Below are positions 32,724 through 41,988 of a stretch of DNA of 59,321 bases, one piece after another. The stretch is taken from positions 1-59,321 of the IMG/VR virus record IMGVR_UViG_3300045974_000359. One strand, written 5' to 3'. Positions within the stretch are counted from its first letter, which is position 1; every line of letters begins with the position of its first letter. The translations under genes were made by a program, and so were the position numbers. The notes beneath the pieces are model-generated. The model worked only from the letters and a program-made list of their open reading frames with translations. It searched no databases and had not been told where the DNA came from. The DNA comes from a virus.

Positions 32724-33590
32724 ATGGATAATAAACTATTCTTATCATCAGATGACTTTGAAAATAAAAGATTGAATAAATCATTTTTTACAAACATCAA
32801 TAAAGGTATTTCTGAGCAACAATTTAGAAATCAATATCCAACTAATAAATTTGATGCCTTTGAAAAAGGTATGGTTGAAAATTGGATAAAAGAAACTTAT
32901 GAATCAACAGGTGGAGAAATCATTAAAGGTGGATTCAACGATACTGAAGATGTTTCAAAAGTATTGGAGAATATGAAATCTCAAGTTACCTTACTAAAGG
33001 GAGTTATTGTTGAAAATGAATTAGGTGAAGTGAAAGAAATTTTTGTAATGCCTAAACAAGAAGTTTTATCAGAAGAGTCAACCACAGGTTCAGCTATTGA
33101 AAAAGGTAAAGATTCAGACCAACTTGAAAAAGGTAAAATTAAAGATGCCTTATATTACTCAGAATTGAAAATTGTTTTTCAAAAAACTGGTAAAGAAATA
33201 AAAGAAAAATTAGTTTCAATCAAAACGAGAGAAACTGCTAAACTTGCTGAATTACAAGTTAAATTAGATTTATTGAAAGATAAATTTAGTTACCAACCGA
33301 CTGAGAAATATTCCTATGAGGATAGCGATGATACGCTAAAAACATTTAAATGGGATATGACTTATGAAAGTAAAACTGCTTGCGATAATAACGTAATTCA
33401 ATTCAATGAAACTGAATCAGGAACATTAACTAATGAGGAATGTAAACTTCATAGAGAATGGAATGATACTGTTTATTCATATCGTGACGTAAAACAAGAA
33501 ATCGATGCTATTAGTTTACTTGAGGAAAATCTTGAGGAAACTAAAAAATATGAGTTGACTGCTCGACAAATGCTTAATTTTGGTTTCTAA
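32724..33590 (+). CDS. Hypothetical protein, 288 aa
   Basis: Charged, largely helical protein with a central coiled-coil-like region (about residues 145-200) and an acidic linker (SEESTTGSAIEKGKDSDQLE). Located in the virion region behind a late-type motif, so possibly structural. No family recognised. Confidence 0.74.
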   Translation: MDNKLFLSSDDFENKRLNKSFFTNINKGISEQQFRNQYPTNKFDAFEKGMVENWIKETYESTGGEIIKGGFNDTEDVSKVLENMKSQVTLLKGVIVENELGEVKEIFVMPKQEVLSEESTTGSAIEKGKDSDQLEKGKIKDALYYSELKIVFQKTGKEIKEKLVSIKTRETAKLAELQVKLDLLKDKFSYQPTEKYSYEDSDDTLKTFKWDMTYESKTACDNNVIQFNETESGTLTNEECKLHREWNDTVYSYRDVKQEIDAISLLEENLEETKKYELTARQMLNFGF

Positions 33591-33612
33591 TTTTCCATGT
33601 CTGCTGTTTGAG

Positions 33613-33645
33613 ATGCCTTTGTAAAAGAAGGCATTTCACTTTTAA
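33613..33645 (+). terminator. Possible weak terminator
   Basis: ATGCCTT/AAGGCAT hairpin with an 8-base loop, followed by an interrupted T run (TTCACTTTT). May reduce rather than stop transcription. Confidence 0.4.
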
Positions 33646-33671
33646 CATAGTTATTAAATAAAATAGTAATT

Positions 33672-33989
33672 ATGGCACCGACATCATTTTCAGCTAAAGG
33701 TAAAATTATCAGCATAGAAACTGTTAGAGAATTTGGCGATGTAAGATATTTAGAGTTAAAGATTGAATTACAAACATCACTTCAGATATTAGATTTTTAT
33801 ATTACAGAAAATAGTAATACTCCAAGAGCATTTCAACTTATAAGAAAAAATTTTGGAGAATATGGAGCATATCAAATTAATGAAGAAATTCAATTTGATT
33901 TTAATATCGTAAAGAATAAAAAAGATGAAACTAAATTAAAGATTTGGTCAATCTACAATAAAGGATTTAAAAATGGAATGGAAAGTTAA
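33672..33989 (+). CDS. OB-fold-like hypothetical protein, 105 aa
   Basis: Alternating strands (SAKGKIISIETVREFGDVR, then LELKIELQ and FDFNIVKN) suggest an OB-fold, as in small single-stranded-DNA-binding relatives, but the evidence is only the pattern. Overlaps the next gene by 17 bases. Confidence 0.6.
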   Translation: MAPTSFSAKGKIISIETVREFGDVRYLELKIELQTSLQILDFYITENSNTPRAFQLIRKNFGEYGAYQINEEIQFDFNIVKNKKDETKLKIWSIYNKGFKNGMES

Positions 33990-34212
33990 AATTGAAGAGC
34001 AATTAAAACAAGCAACTAATCAACGTAAAATCTCAACACCCTTAAAGAAATTAGTAAAAATAGTTTTAAGTGGAGATACAAGGTTTAATTTAGTGTATTC
34101 GAGTAGTAGAGAGCAATATGTTACTTTAGTTTTTAGAGAAACATTATCAAAACTTACTTCTTCAATACTTTTGAAAAATGGTTATAAACAAATTTACTTA
34201 AATAACAAATAA
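33973..34212 (+). CDS. Hypothetical protein, 79 aa
   Basis: Basic, Lys/Thr-rich protein with no motif. Coupled to the following hypermodification-type gene by a one-base overlap. Confidence 0.66.
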   Translation: MEWKVKIEEQLKQATNQRKISTPLKKLVKIVLSGDTRFNLVYSSSREQYVTLVFRETLSKLTSSILLKNGYKQIYLNNK

Positions 34213-35270
34213 TGGGATATGCTGAAGACAATCCAAGGACAAAGCAATATTTGCCTGACGATACTTTAGATGTATGTGAAGAAAATTTACATCTATTCTT
34301 TAAAACAATGTTTGATAGACAAAACATATGGTTTAAAAGATTTATTGAAAAGAAACCTGCTCCATGGACAAAAGATAAATTTCTAAAGGACTTTAAATTT
34401 ACAAATGTTTATAGAGAACTTGATAGAAATTCTCAATTTCAAATAGAGAATTTTTTCAAAAATCCTATTAGTAAAGTTGACCGAAAAGAATTGATTTGGA
34501 AAATAATGTTTTTCAGATTTTTTAATCAGCCTGAGTTTTTCAAGTTCATAGAAAAATTTACTATGGATGCGGATGAAGCAGGTGCTTGCGATTTTTCTTT
34601 TATAGGAATGATTCCAAGATATGAAAGATTTAAACCTGAGGAACTAAAACAACTAATGGAAGCATATAGAGAACAAGGTGGAAATCCTTTTACTAATGCT
34701 TATTTAACAAACTCTCAAGCATGCCCAGGCAAAACAAGAGATGAATGTTTCGCATTTAAAGTAATTCCTACTTTACATTCATTAATTCCTAAAATATCAA
34801 AAACTTTATTGTTAGCAAAAAGTCCTGACGATATCATAAAATTACTTTTGACACTTCCATCAGTTTCTCATTTTATGGCTCATGAATTTTATCAAGACTT
34901 TACATATGCTCCAAGATACTCTGGAATAAAATTAATGAAGTTTGACCAAGATGATTACACGAATGTTGGACCAGGTGCGGAAGTAGGAATAAGATTGATA
35001 TTTCCAAATAGAAAAAATAAAACCGAGAAACTACAAGCAATATATGACTTGAGAGATTTAGCGGTTGATTATCTTGAGCAGTTTGGAGATTTTAAATATT
35101 TAGCATACAATTCAATATCAGGCAATTATTTAGTAGATTACAATAAACCTCAAATAACTCTTCATCAAATAGAAATGTGGTTATGTGAATTTCAAAAATA
35201 TTGGAAGATGCTAATTGGAGAGGGTAAACAAAGAAGTCAATTTCAACCAAAAACAATAATTAATAAATAA
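34212..35270 (+). CDS. Putative thymine-hypermodification enzyme (aGPT-PPlase/HMUDK-type domain)
   Basis: The N-terminal part matches the pattern of alpha-glutamyl/putrescinyl-thymine pyrophosphorylase and 5-hydroxymethyl-dU kinase helical domains: FFKTMFDRQNIWFKR, then PWTKDKFLKDFKFTNVYRE with LDRNSQ, and later the helix-turn GPGAEVGIRLIF. Members of this superfamily act on hydroxymethyluracil-containing phage DNA. That would imply modified thymines in this phage, but no dUMP hydroxymethylase or aminotransferase is in the window. The next gene is an FkbM methyltransferase. A different role for the same fold cannot be excluded. Confidence 0.65.
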   Translation: MGYAEDNPRTKQYLPDDTLDVCEENLHLFFKTMFDRQNIWFKRFIEKKPAPWTKDKFLKDFKFTNVYRELDRNSQFQIENFFKNPISKVDRKELIWKIMFFRFFNQPEFFKFIEKFTMDADEAGACDFSFIGMIPRYERFKPEELKQLMEAYREQGGNPFTNAYLTNSQACPGKTRDECFAFKVIPTLHSLIPKISKTLLLAKSPDDIIKLLLTLPSVSHFMAHEFYQDFTYAPRYSGIKLMKFDQDDYTNVGPGAEVGIRLIFPNRKNKTEKLQAIYDLRDLAVDYLEQFGDFKYLAYNSISGNYLVDYNKPQITLHQIEMWLCEFQKYWKMLIGEGKQRSQFQPKTIINK

Positions 35271-35276
35271 ATAAAA

Positions 35277-36293
35277 ATGGAAAATGTAGCAAAACTTATC
35301 AAATATTTTGAAAAGAAAAAATTAGAAATTCGTGAGAAAAAAACAGTGATAGGAATTTATCATGAAAATCTTCAACTATTTTCAATCAACTCAATTAGAG
35401 TTAAAGAAGATGAAGCAATAATGAATTTTACTTTTAATATTTTAAAGGAAAATAAAAGTGTATTGGAAGACATTGACGGAATTGATATTGAAAAAACTCC
35501 ATTCTTGAAAAACGTTTCTGAATCAGAACTTTTGAAAATATTAAAAGATAATGATTTAGTTCATGAGTCAAAAAAATTAACTGACTTTGATGAAGTTCAA
35601 GAAAATTATGAATTAGCAGTTGCTGAAAATAAGGATGGTAAAACTGTAGAATATAGAAAAAATCTTCCAACAGAAATTCATATTGTTCAGGCGGTTTTCA
35701 AATCAAACGAATATATTAACAAAGGTTTGAAATTATCTAAAAAAGATGTTGTTTTAGATTTAGGTGGAAATATAGGATGTTTCTCTTGCGAAATTTTTGA
35801 CCGAGTTAAAAAAGTTATTGCTTTTGAGCCAGAAGATGTTAATTTCAAATTCTTTACTAATAATGTAAATAGAAATAAAGCAACTAATGTAGAAGCACAT
35901 AAAGCTGCCGTTGTAGGTAACTCAGATGAAGTTAGAAAACTTTATTTAGGCAAAGTACCATATTACTATTCTTTTTTAGTTACAAATAATCGTAAACCTG
36001 TAGAAGTTCAATGTATTAATATCAACGACTTAATACAAGCATATAACCCAACTAAAATGAAAATTGATATAGAGGGTGCTGAATTAGAAGTTATGCTTGG
36101 AGTTACGGACTTTAAAAATGTAAATCAAATCATATTTGAATATAATTTCGATATGAATGGAGATTTAAAGTCAGGATATGAAAATTTTACTAAATTAAAA
36201 AAGCATCTTAAAAATAACGGATTTGATATTTCAGATTTAAACAAAGATTTAAAGAGAAATTGGAATATGGTATTTTTGGTAAATAAAAAATAG
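35277..36293 (+). CDS. FkbM-family methyltransferase
   Basis: SAM-dependent methyltransferase. DVVLDLGGNIGCFSCE is the SAM-binding motif I, VIAFEPEDVNF is motif II, and KMKIDIEGAELEVML is the FkbM signature. The first 140 residues are an extra helical region. FkbM enzymes usually O-methylate sugars or small molecules; here the target could be a virion glycan or a modified DNA base, given the hypermodification-type gene six bases upstream. Confidence 0.85.
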   Translation: MENVAKLIKYFEKKKLEIREKKTVIGIYHENLQLFSINSIRVKEDEAIMNFTFNILKENKSVLEDIDGIDIEKTPFLKNVSESELLKILKDNDLVHESKKLTDFDEVQENYELAVAENKDGKTVEYRKNLPTEIHIVQAVFKSNEYINKGLKLSKKDVVLDLGGNIGCFSCEIFDRVKKVIAFEPEDVNFKFFTNNVNRNKATNVEAHKAAVVGNSDEVRKLYLGKVPYYYSFLVTNNRKPVEVQCININDLIQAYNPTKMKIDIEGAELEVMLGVTDFKNVNQIIFEYNFDMNGDLKSGYENFTKLKKHLKNNGFDISDLNKDLKRNWNMVFLVNKK

Positions 36294-36301
36294 TTTTTAA
36301 A

Positions 36302-36315
36302 AACAAGTATTATTT
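36302..36315 (+). promoter_or_regulatory. Late-promoter-like motif
   Basis: AACAAGTATTATTT directly followed by TTGTTATAAATATT, upstream of the portal-module genes and immediately before a strong hairpin. Confidence 0.55.
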
Positions 36316-36321
36316 TGTTAT

Positions 36322-36379
36322 AAATATTAGCTGAGCATTGGGATTATCGAATGATAAGTAACTTTATCAGCTAATATTT
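36322..36379 (+). other. Structured leader hairpin
   Basis: A perfect 13-bp inverted repeat (AAATATTAGCTGA / TCAGCTAATATTT) encloses a second hairpin TTATC-GAAT-GATAA. No T tract follows, so it is not a simple terminator. It lies between a late-type motif and the gene at 36413, hence in the 5' leader of the portal transcript. Confidence 0.7.
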
Positions 36380-36412
36380 TAAAAACAATATTCAATTTTA
36401 AAAAAGAATAAA

Positions 36413-36874
36413 ATGAGTAATACGAATAAAAGACTGATTTATACATTTCAAAGTACTGAGGATTCAGATATGTTCTATGTTATAGGAACTATTTTTGTAG
36501 GTGAAAGTTTACAAGTAATAGATTCAATTTCATTTTCTGATAAATGGAAGAGTTACGATACTGTAGGATTAACAGAAAAACAATTGCTATCTAAATTTGA
36601 TAAAATAGGAGCATCTGTTTTAGGAATGTCTCAAACAGATTTTGATACTCAATATGCTGCTAATAGAAAGCAATTTCTTAATGACAATATGGATAATTTT
36701 ATAGACACTTTGTTAGATTTCAATAATTCTAATGGTGTGACTAATTTTCCATTTCAAGTGGGACATCAATTTGCGAATATCCAAAAAAACATAGATGACT
36801 ATTTAGAAACAGTTACTATTATTTATGAGATGAAAAAGAATTTTGAAAATAAACCTTATATAATTGAAGAATAA
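36413..36874 (+). CDS. Hypothetical protein, 153 aa
   Basis: Soluble protein with strand-rich N-terminal and helical C-terminal halves, the first gene of the portal module. Ends on the first base of the next start. No family recognised. Confidence 0.72.
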   Translation: MSNTNKRLIYTFQSTEDSDMFYVIGTIFVGESLQVIDSISFSDKWKSYDTVGLTEKQLLSKFDKIGASVLGMSQTDFDTQYAANRKQFLNDNMDNFIDTLLDFNNSNGVTNFPFQVGHQFANIQKNIDDYLETVTIIYEMKKNFENKPYIIEE

Positions 36875-37080
36875 TGGACACTATCAGAAAAGCAATACAA
36901 GAAAACCAAGCTCAAAGAAAATTACATATTTTAAAGAGTTTTATGAATGGGGATGATAAACCTGACTCTGGAGAGCATGAAAGTATTACAGATGCTGAAA
37001 AGGAATTAGATTCAGATATTACTAATGATGATGTTGCGACAGGTGAAGTTGAAAGTTGGAAGAAAAATAAAACTAAATAA
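36874..37080 (+). CDS. Small acidic protein, paralogue of the next gene's N-terminus
   Basis: The first 25 residues (TIRKAIQENQAQRKLHILKS) match the start of the following protein (FRRNIQEKQAERKLHILKS), after which it is acidic and disordered. Probably a tandem partial duplication. It may be a virion-associated peptide. Confidence 0.7.
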   Translation: MDTIRKAIQENQAQRKLHILKSFMNGDDKPDSGEHESITDAEKELDSDITNDDVATGEVESWKKNKTK

Positions 37081-37082
37081 TA

Positions 37083-37964
37083 ATGGAAGATTTTAGAAGA
37101 AATATTCAAGAAAAACAGGCTGAAAGAAAACTTCATATTTTGAAGTCATTTACAGAAACAGAAAATAGTTTTGAAAAGGGTCATATGGATTTTGATTCAT
37201 CTAATACTCCAAAAGGCAAAAGTAATCTTACTAAAAAAACTATAACCGATAAAAATGGTCATCAAACTACAAAATGGGTTAAGCAAGGTGAAGATGTAAA
37301 AGATGAAAAGAAACCTAAAGAGGAAACTACTGATTCAAAATCTGAAGCAAAAAGTCCTGAAGACCATGCTAAAGAAACATCTACTGAAGACTTGAAAAAG
37401 TATTTAGATACTCAATCCAGAAATAAAGACCAAGATGATAATACTAAATCAGCAATTGCCGCTGCTGAAAAAGAACTTAAATCAAGAGGTGATGATACTG
37501 AAAATTATTCTTGGGATGATGATAAGGCTTTAAAGAAAGTTTTTGATAAATACCTTAAAGATGGCGGTGGTACTACTGTTGATGCTATCAACGCTTGGAG
37601 TGAAGATACTAATGAGAGTTATGAAGATATAGCTGATAAATTAGTTGATTTAAAGTTAGTAAAAAAAGAAGATGCTTTTCCAGATGAATCTGAAAAAATA
37701 AGTCATGAACAACATATGCTTTTATCTGAAGCAATGGGAGATGGTTCTGAATATAAGGATGCCGATGAATTTTTAGAGCAAGTTAAAGATGGAGAAGTTA
37801 CGATGCAAAGTGACGACTTCAAGGATTTATCAGATGAAACTATAAAAAATTGGTTTGATGAAAATTTAGCTGCTAAACAGGAAAATGATTTACATAATAA
37901 ATTAAGTAAAGTAGATAAATCAGTTCAAGATTTAAAGAAACATTTAACTCCAAAAAAAGAGTAG
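37083..37964 (+). CDS. Virion-module protein with shared N-terminal modules
   Basis: N-terminal helix shared with the preceding gene, then a linker motif TKKTITDKNGHQTTKWVKQG and a segment (STEDLKKYLDTQ ... AAAEKELKSRGDD) that both recur in the AAA+ protein at 48.4 kb. The rest is acidic and helical. Directly upstream of the portal, so probably packaged or a scaffold-type protein. No enzymatic motif. Confidence 0.72.
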   Translation: MEDFRRNIQEKQAERKLHILKSFTETENSFEKGHMDFDSSNTPKGKSNLTKKTITDKNGHQTTKWVKQGEDVKDEKKPKEETTDSKSEAKSPEDHAKETSTEDLKKYLDTQSRNKDQDDNTKSAIAAAEKELKSRGDDTENYSWDDDKALKKVFDKYLKDGGGTTVDAINAWSEDTNESYEDIADKLVDLKLVKKEDAFPDESEKISHEQHMLLSEAMGDGSEYKDADEFLEQVKDGEVTMQSDDFKDLSDETIKNWFDENLAAKQENDLHNKLSKVDKSVQDLKKHLTPKKE

Positions 37965-37992
37965 GTTTCAAAATAAAATATAAAGGAAAGTT

Positions 37993-39588
37993 ATGTCAGA
38001 AATATCAAAGAATTTAGATGGGGTTGACCACTTAATATCAAAACTATCTATAAAGAAACAATTACTACTTCAAAAGGCGATGGCAAGTTCATCGCCAAAC
38101 GATATTTTAAAGGCTCAAAAAATTCTTCAAGGAATAGAGAACAGAGACAAGTCAGAAAAAAAATCATACATTCTTGACCCATTCGATTTTAATCAAACGT
38201 TTGGATATAAAGATAAACCTTTTATGATGAGTTATTCGACATTGAGAAATATGTCTAAAACACCTGTTATAAATGCGATTATAAAAACAAGAAAAAATCA
38301 AATTGCTGACTTTGCCGAACCTCAAGCTGATAAGTATTCAACAGGTTTCATAATTAGAAAAAAACTAAAATTTGGTCAAAATAGTAATGATAAACCTACT
38401 GATGAAGAATTAAGAATAATTGATGAAATTACAGATTTCATATTACATTGTGGAAATGGTAGCAATTGGGAGAATGACGACTTTGAAACATTCATTCGTA
38501 AGATAACTGAAGATAGTTTAGTTTTTGACCAAATGACTTTTGAAGTAACTCGTGATAAGTCTGGTAAACCTTATGAATTTTTCGCAACGGATGCTGCTAC
38601 ATATAGAATAGCTGATTCATATAATGATGACGAATATTCTGAAAAGGGCGGTAGATTATCAGAACAAAAAAATGGTTATTATCCAAGTTACGTTCAAGTT
38701 TTAAATGGAGAAATAAAAGCTGAGTTTTATCCTTGGGAATTATGTTTTGGAGTTAGAAATCCATCTACTAATATAAGTAATGTTGGTTATGGTATTTCTG
38801 AGCTTGAGGAGTTGGTTACAACAGTTACTTCTATGTTATGGGCAGAAGAGTATAACAGAAGATTTTTCAGTCAAGGTTCAGCACCTAAAGGATTGTTGAG
38901 AGTTAAAGGTCAAGTTAATGAAAAAGAATTATCTGCCTTTAGACAACAATGGAACGGAATGGTTCAAGGGGTTCAAAACGCTTGGAAGACACCTATTGTG
39001 GATGCTGATATAGATTGGATTGATTTACAAAAGAATAACCGAGATATGGAATATAATGCTTGGTTAGAATTTTTAATAAAAGTTTCTTGCGCCATATACT
39101 CTATTGACCCTAATGAAATTGGATTTAATATAAATGGTTCAAGCGGTTCAGCACCTATGTTTGAGGGTAAAAATGAACAAAAATTAAAACATTCAAAAGA
39201 TAAAGGTTTATATCCAATATTAAAATTCATTCAAAGAAAACTTAACAAGTATGTCGTTGCTCAACTTAATCCAGATTATGAATTTTTATTCGTAGGATTG
39301 AATGGAGTTACTATTCAAGAGGAACTTGAAATGGATATTAAAAAATCAACTTCACTTTATACTATTAATGAAATACGTCAAAAAAGAGGTGATGAACCTA
39401 TTGACGGTGGAGATATTATTTTGAATCCTACTTTTACTCAATCTAAAATGATGGCTGAACAAGCTGCTCAAGCAGGACAAGGTGGACAAGATGTAAACCC
39501 CTTTTTAATGAACGATGATGAAGATAATTTAGAGGATGACGATGAAAATCCTTTTTTGAAATCATTTTTAAATAATTTAGAAAAATAA
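37993..39588 (+). CDS. Portal protein
   Basis: Forms the dodecameric DNA gate at one capsid vertex. The 531 residues show the usual portal layout: an alpha/beta wing, a stem/clip region around MLWAEEYNRRFFSQGSAPKG, and NEIRQKRGDEPIDGGD near the C-terminus, a hallmark of HK97/SPP1-like portals. The last 50 residues are acidic (NDDEDNLEDDDENPF). It is in the expected place between terminase and head genes, though about 9 kb from terL. Confidence 0.88.
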   Translation: MSEISKNLDGVDHLISKLSIKKQLLLQKAMASSSPNDILKAQKILQGIENRDKSEKKSYILDPFDFNQTFGYKDKPFMMSYSTLRNMSKTPVINAIIKTRKNQIADFAEPQADKYSTGFIIRKKLKFGQNSNDKPTDEELRIIDEITDFILHCGNGSNWENDDFETFIRKITEDSLVFDQMTFEVTRDKSGKPYEFFATDAATYRIADSYNDDEYSEKGGRLSEQKNGYYPSYVQVLNGEIKAEFYPWELCFGVRNPSTNISNVGYGISELEELVTTVTSMLWAEEYNRRFFSQGSAPKGLLRVKGQVNEKELSAFRQQWNGMVQGVQNAWKTPIVDADIDWIDLQKNNRDMEYNAWLEFLIKVSCAIYSIDPNEIGFNINGSSGSAPMFEGKNEQKLKHSKDKGLYPILKFIQRKLNKYVVAQLNPDYEFLFVGLNGVTIQEELEMDIKKSTSLYTINEIRQKRGDEPIDGGDIILNPTFTQSKMMAEQAAQAGQGGQDVNPFLMNDDEDNLEDDDENPFLKSFLNNLEK

Positions 39589-39593
39589 CAGTT

Positions 39594-41777
39594 ATGGCTG
39601 GAGAAAACGAAATAAGAGGCACGAAAAATTTAGGATTAATACAGGCTATATATGCTGGAATTAATCCTCCATTGAATACTAAAATAATTTGGTATGACGA
39701 TAATGTAGGTGTAAAATTACATAAGTATTATGACGTAACAATATCTCAATGGGTACCATTCGGAGGTAACGGAACTATAACTATAAATGGACATTATGTT
39801 TACATAGCATTCTCTTCAGATTGTAGTGGGGCAGATTTTAGTTTTACATTTGATGTAAATACACATACTCATACATCAATACTTTCATCAATCAATCCTA
39901 TTCCTAATAATCAATTAGTTCCAAATTTATTTAAAAATAAATGGATTAAATTTTGCGGAGATGAAAAGGGTGGTAATTATACTTACATAGCATTCGCTGA
40001 CGATTGTGATGGTAATAATTTTGGACTTGAACCTACTTATATTGGTGATTGCGGAAAATGTGAAATTGTAGATGGATATAAACCTTTTACTAAACCATCT
40101 GATGGATTACAATATGATTTAGTAGTTGACGGAACAACTGCTAATTTATCCTTTTCAGGCATAAGTCCTAAAACTATTGAAATTGATTTATATTTAGGAG
40201 GTAAAAAATTACTTGATGGATTACAATATTGTATAAAATTAAAAGTGCCTGGATATGTGAAGAATAAGTTTTACATTAGATTAGATGGTTCAGAGGTTGG
40301 TGGATATAGTTTTATTCCTAATGGTCAAGACCAAGAAATAAAATTCAAGAAAATAAATAATGGTTCAAAATTATATATTGAGTTTTATGAATCAAAAAAA
40401 GAATTGCGTGGAGAACTATCTTTTCAAATAGGAACTGAGGCTTGTTGTGAAGATAAGACTAAATGTAAAAAATGTAGAAAGTGTTGGGCAATAATAACTT
40501 CTGATACTCCAATTTTAGAATTATCTGCTGAAAATTTTAAAGATAAATGGGTTTGCGATTGTAGTTGTAATGATTCTGGTAGTAATGCCGATATTTTAAA
40601 TTTACAACAATTAATATATAATCTTGCTGAGATTCAAGTTTCAGACAAAGAGGAACTTTTGAAATTAATTAATGAACTTTATTCTTTACAAAAAAGTTTA
40701 ACTGAAGTCGTTCAAAATAATTACAATTCACTATCAGAAACTATAAATAAAAATAATCAAGCAATCTATTCATCAATAAAAAACATCAATAAACAAATAA
40801 ATGAAATTTTAATTTCTTTAGGTTTGATGCAAACTCAAGTAGATGATATAAATAAGGCATTGTCTGACGAAATATTTAATCCACGAGTAATAGCGTTAAT
40901 TGCTCAGAATTCAGGCAACGTAACTATTAATGAGAAGTTACAAATAATTGCTAATTCAAGTAATTTAGAATTAAAGTGGAAAAATAGAGATAGATTTTAT
41001 TACAAAAAACCTGAGCAAAATACAGTAGGTGTTCAAGACAGTATCTATACAAGAAATGGATTTATAGGATATGTTGAACCTACATTAGATGAATTTGGAG
41101 GAGTTAGATATATTACAGATTCAAAAGTTAAAGGTGGGGCGGTTCCAGCAAAAAAGGGTAAGGCTCAAGCAGTTCCTTTTTCTGAAGAAAGAAATCTTTG
41201 GGAAATTGATTTAATAAATAATCTTGTAATTAATCTTGATAAAAAAACTTGGAATTATATAAAAGATTTAAAACCCTTTATACAAATAACGAGATATAAA
41301 AATTCAAAAAATAAAGGAGCAGAAAATGTAAATTTCACAGGTGGAGTTGAAAAAAACATTAATCATACAAGTACATCTGGATTTAAAGTAAATAAAAAAG
41401 CACCTGCCTTTAGACCATCTAAAATTTACATAAATTCTAATTTTCAAGTTATAGATTTTGGACAAGAACATTACTTCAGAACAGACCAATATTTTTCAAG
41501 AGGTGAAACAGGCGGTATCTTAAATAGAGTTAAAGCAAGAGGGTTGTTAAATAGATTTGATACAACATTTCAATCAAATAAACCATATCAAAATGAAAAA
41601 ATGATTACAAAAAAATCTTGGATTTATTTAGAATTTAGTATTGGTTTTGAATATAATAAAACTGAAATTATATCTAAACCATTAAATAGATTAAAAATGA
41701 CATTTACTCTTGAAGATGGAAATGGGGATAATGGTTATGTAAAAAGATTAAATAGTATCAAATTCAAGTATGTATAA
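39594..41777 (+). CDS. Fibre- or appendage-like virion protein with CSG-type repeats
   Basis: The 727-residue protein has two copies of a YIAFxxDCxGxxF motif (YIAFSSDCSGADF and YIAFADDCDGNNF) near the N-terminus, a beta-rich domain, a Cys cluster (CCEDKTKCKKCRKC), a coiled coil at about 340-420 and a beta C-terminus. I associate the motif with surface proteins of flavobacterial phages. The next gene carries a third copy. Host attachment is likely but not proven. Confidence 0.76.
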   Translation: MAGENEIRGTKNLGLIQAIYAGINPPLNTKIIWYDDNVGVKLHKYYDVTISQWVPFGGNGTITINGHYVYIAFSSDCSGADFSFTFDVNTHTHTSILSSINPIPNNQLVPNLFKNKWIKFCGDEKGGNYTYIAFADDCDGNNFGLEPTYIGDCGKCEIVDGYKPFTKPSDGLQYDLVVDGTTANLSFSGISPKTIEIDLYLGGKKLLDGLQYCIKLKVPGYVKNKFYIRLDGSEVGGYSFIPNGQDQEIKFKKINNGSKLYIEFYESKKELRGELSFQIGTEACCEDKTKCKKCRKCWAIITSDTPILELSAENFKDKWVCDCSCNDSGSNADILNLQQLIYNLAEIQVSDKEELLKLINELYSLQKSLTEVVQNNYNSLSETINKNNQAIYSSIKNINKQINEILISLGLMQTQVDDINKALSDEIFNPRVIALIAQNSGNVTINEKLQIIANSSNLELKWKNRDRFYYKKPEQNTVGVQDSIYTRNGFIGYVEPTLDEFGGVRYITDSKVKGGAVPAKKGKAQAVPFSEERNLWEIDLINNLVINLDKKTWNYIKDLKPFIQITRYKNSKNKGAENVNFTGGVEKNINHTSTSGFKVNKKAPAFRPSKIYINSNFQVIDFGQEHYFRTDQYFSRGETGGILNRVKARGLLNRFDTTFQSNKPYQNEKMITKKSWIYLEFSIGFEYNKTEIISKPLNRLKMTFTLEDGNGDNGYVKRLNSIKFKYV

Positions 41778-41781
41778 CTTA

Positions 41782-41969
41782 TAGGAGGGTGTAGAGGTGA
41801 GTAAAAGATGTAACTGATTACATATTGAATTATGTATAAGTATCATTCAAATACAGATTTGAATTCGCATTTAAGATTTAAGAACGTGGTAATAGTTTAC
41901 TATTATCGTGTTTGGTAATTGGCTGCTGAGATAATCATTTAAATGAATACTTCTTGAATCACCCTCTTA
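41782..41969 (+). ncRNA. Candidate structured RNA element between fibre genes
   Basis: A 188-base element closed by a 10-bp stem (TAGGAGGGTG, 41782-41791, with CACCCTCTTA, 41960-41969, one G-U). Inside are ACATA/TATGT (41820-41835), ATTCAAAT-ACAG-ATTTGAAT (41845-41864) and a 13-bp stem AACGTGGTAATAG-TTTA-CTATTATCGTGTT (41883-41912, three G-U). A further AAGTAT/ATACTT pairing is possible. It has no matching ORF and is followed by T-rich sequence. This could be a cis-regulatory or processed RNA; its fold matches no class I know. Confidence 0.65.
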
Positions 41970-41988
41970 TTTTTAAAATAAAGAAATT

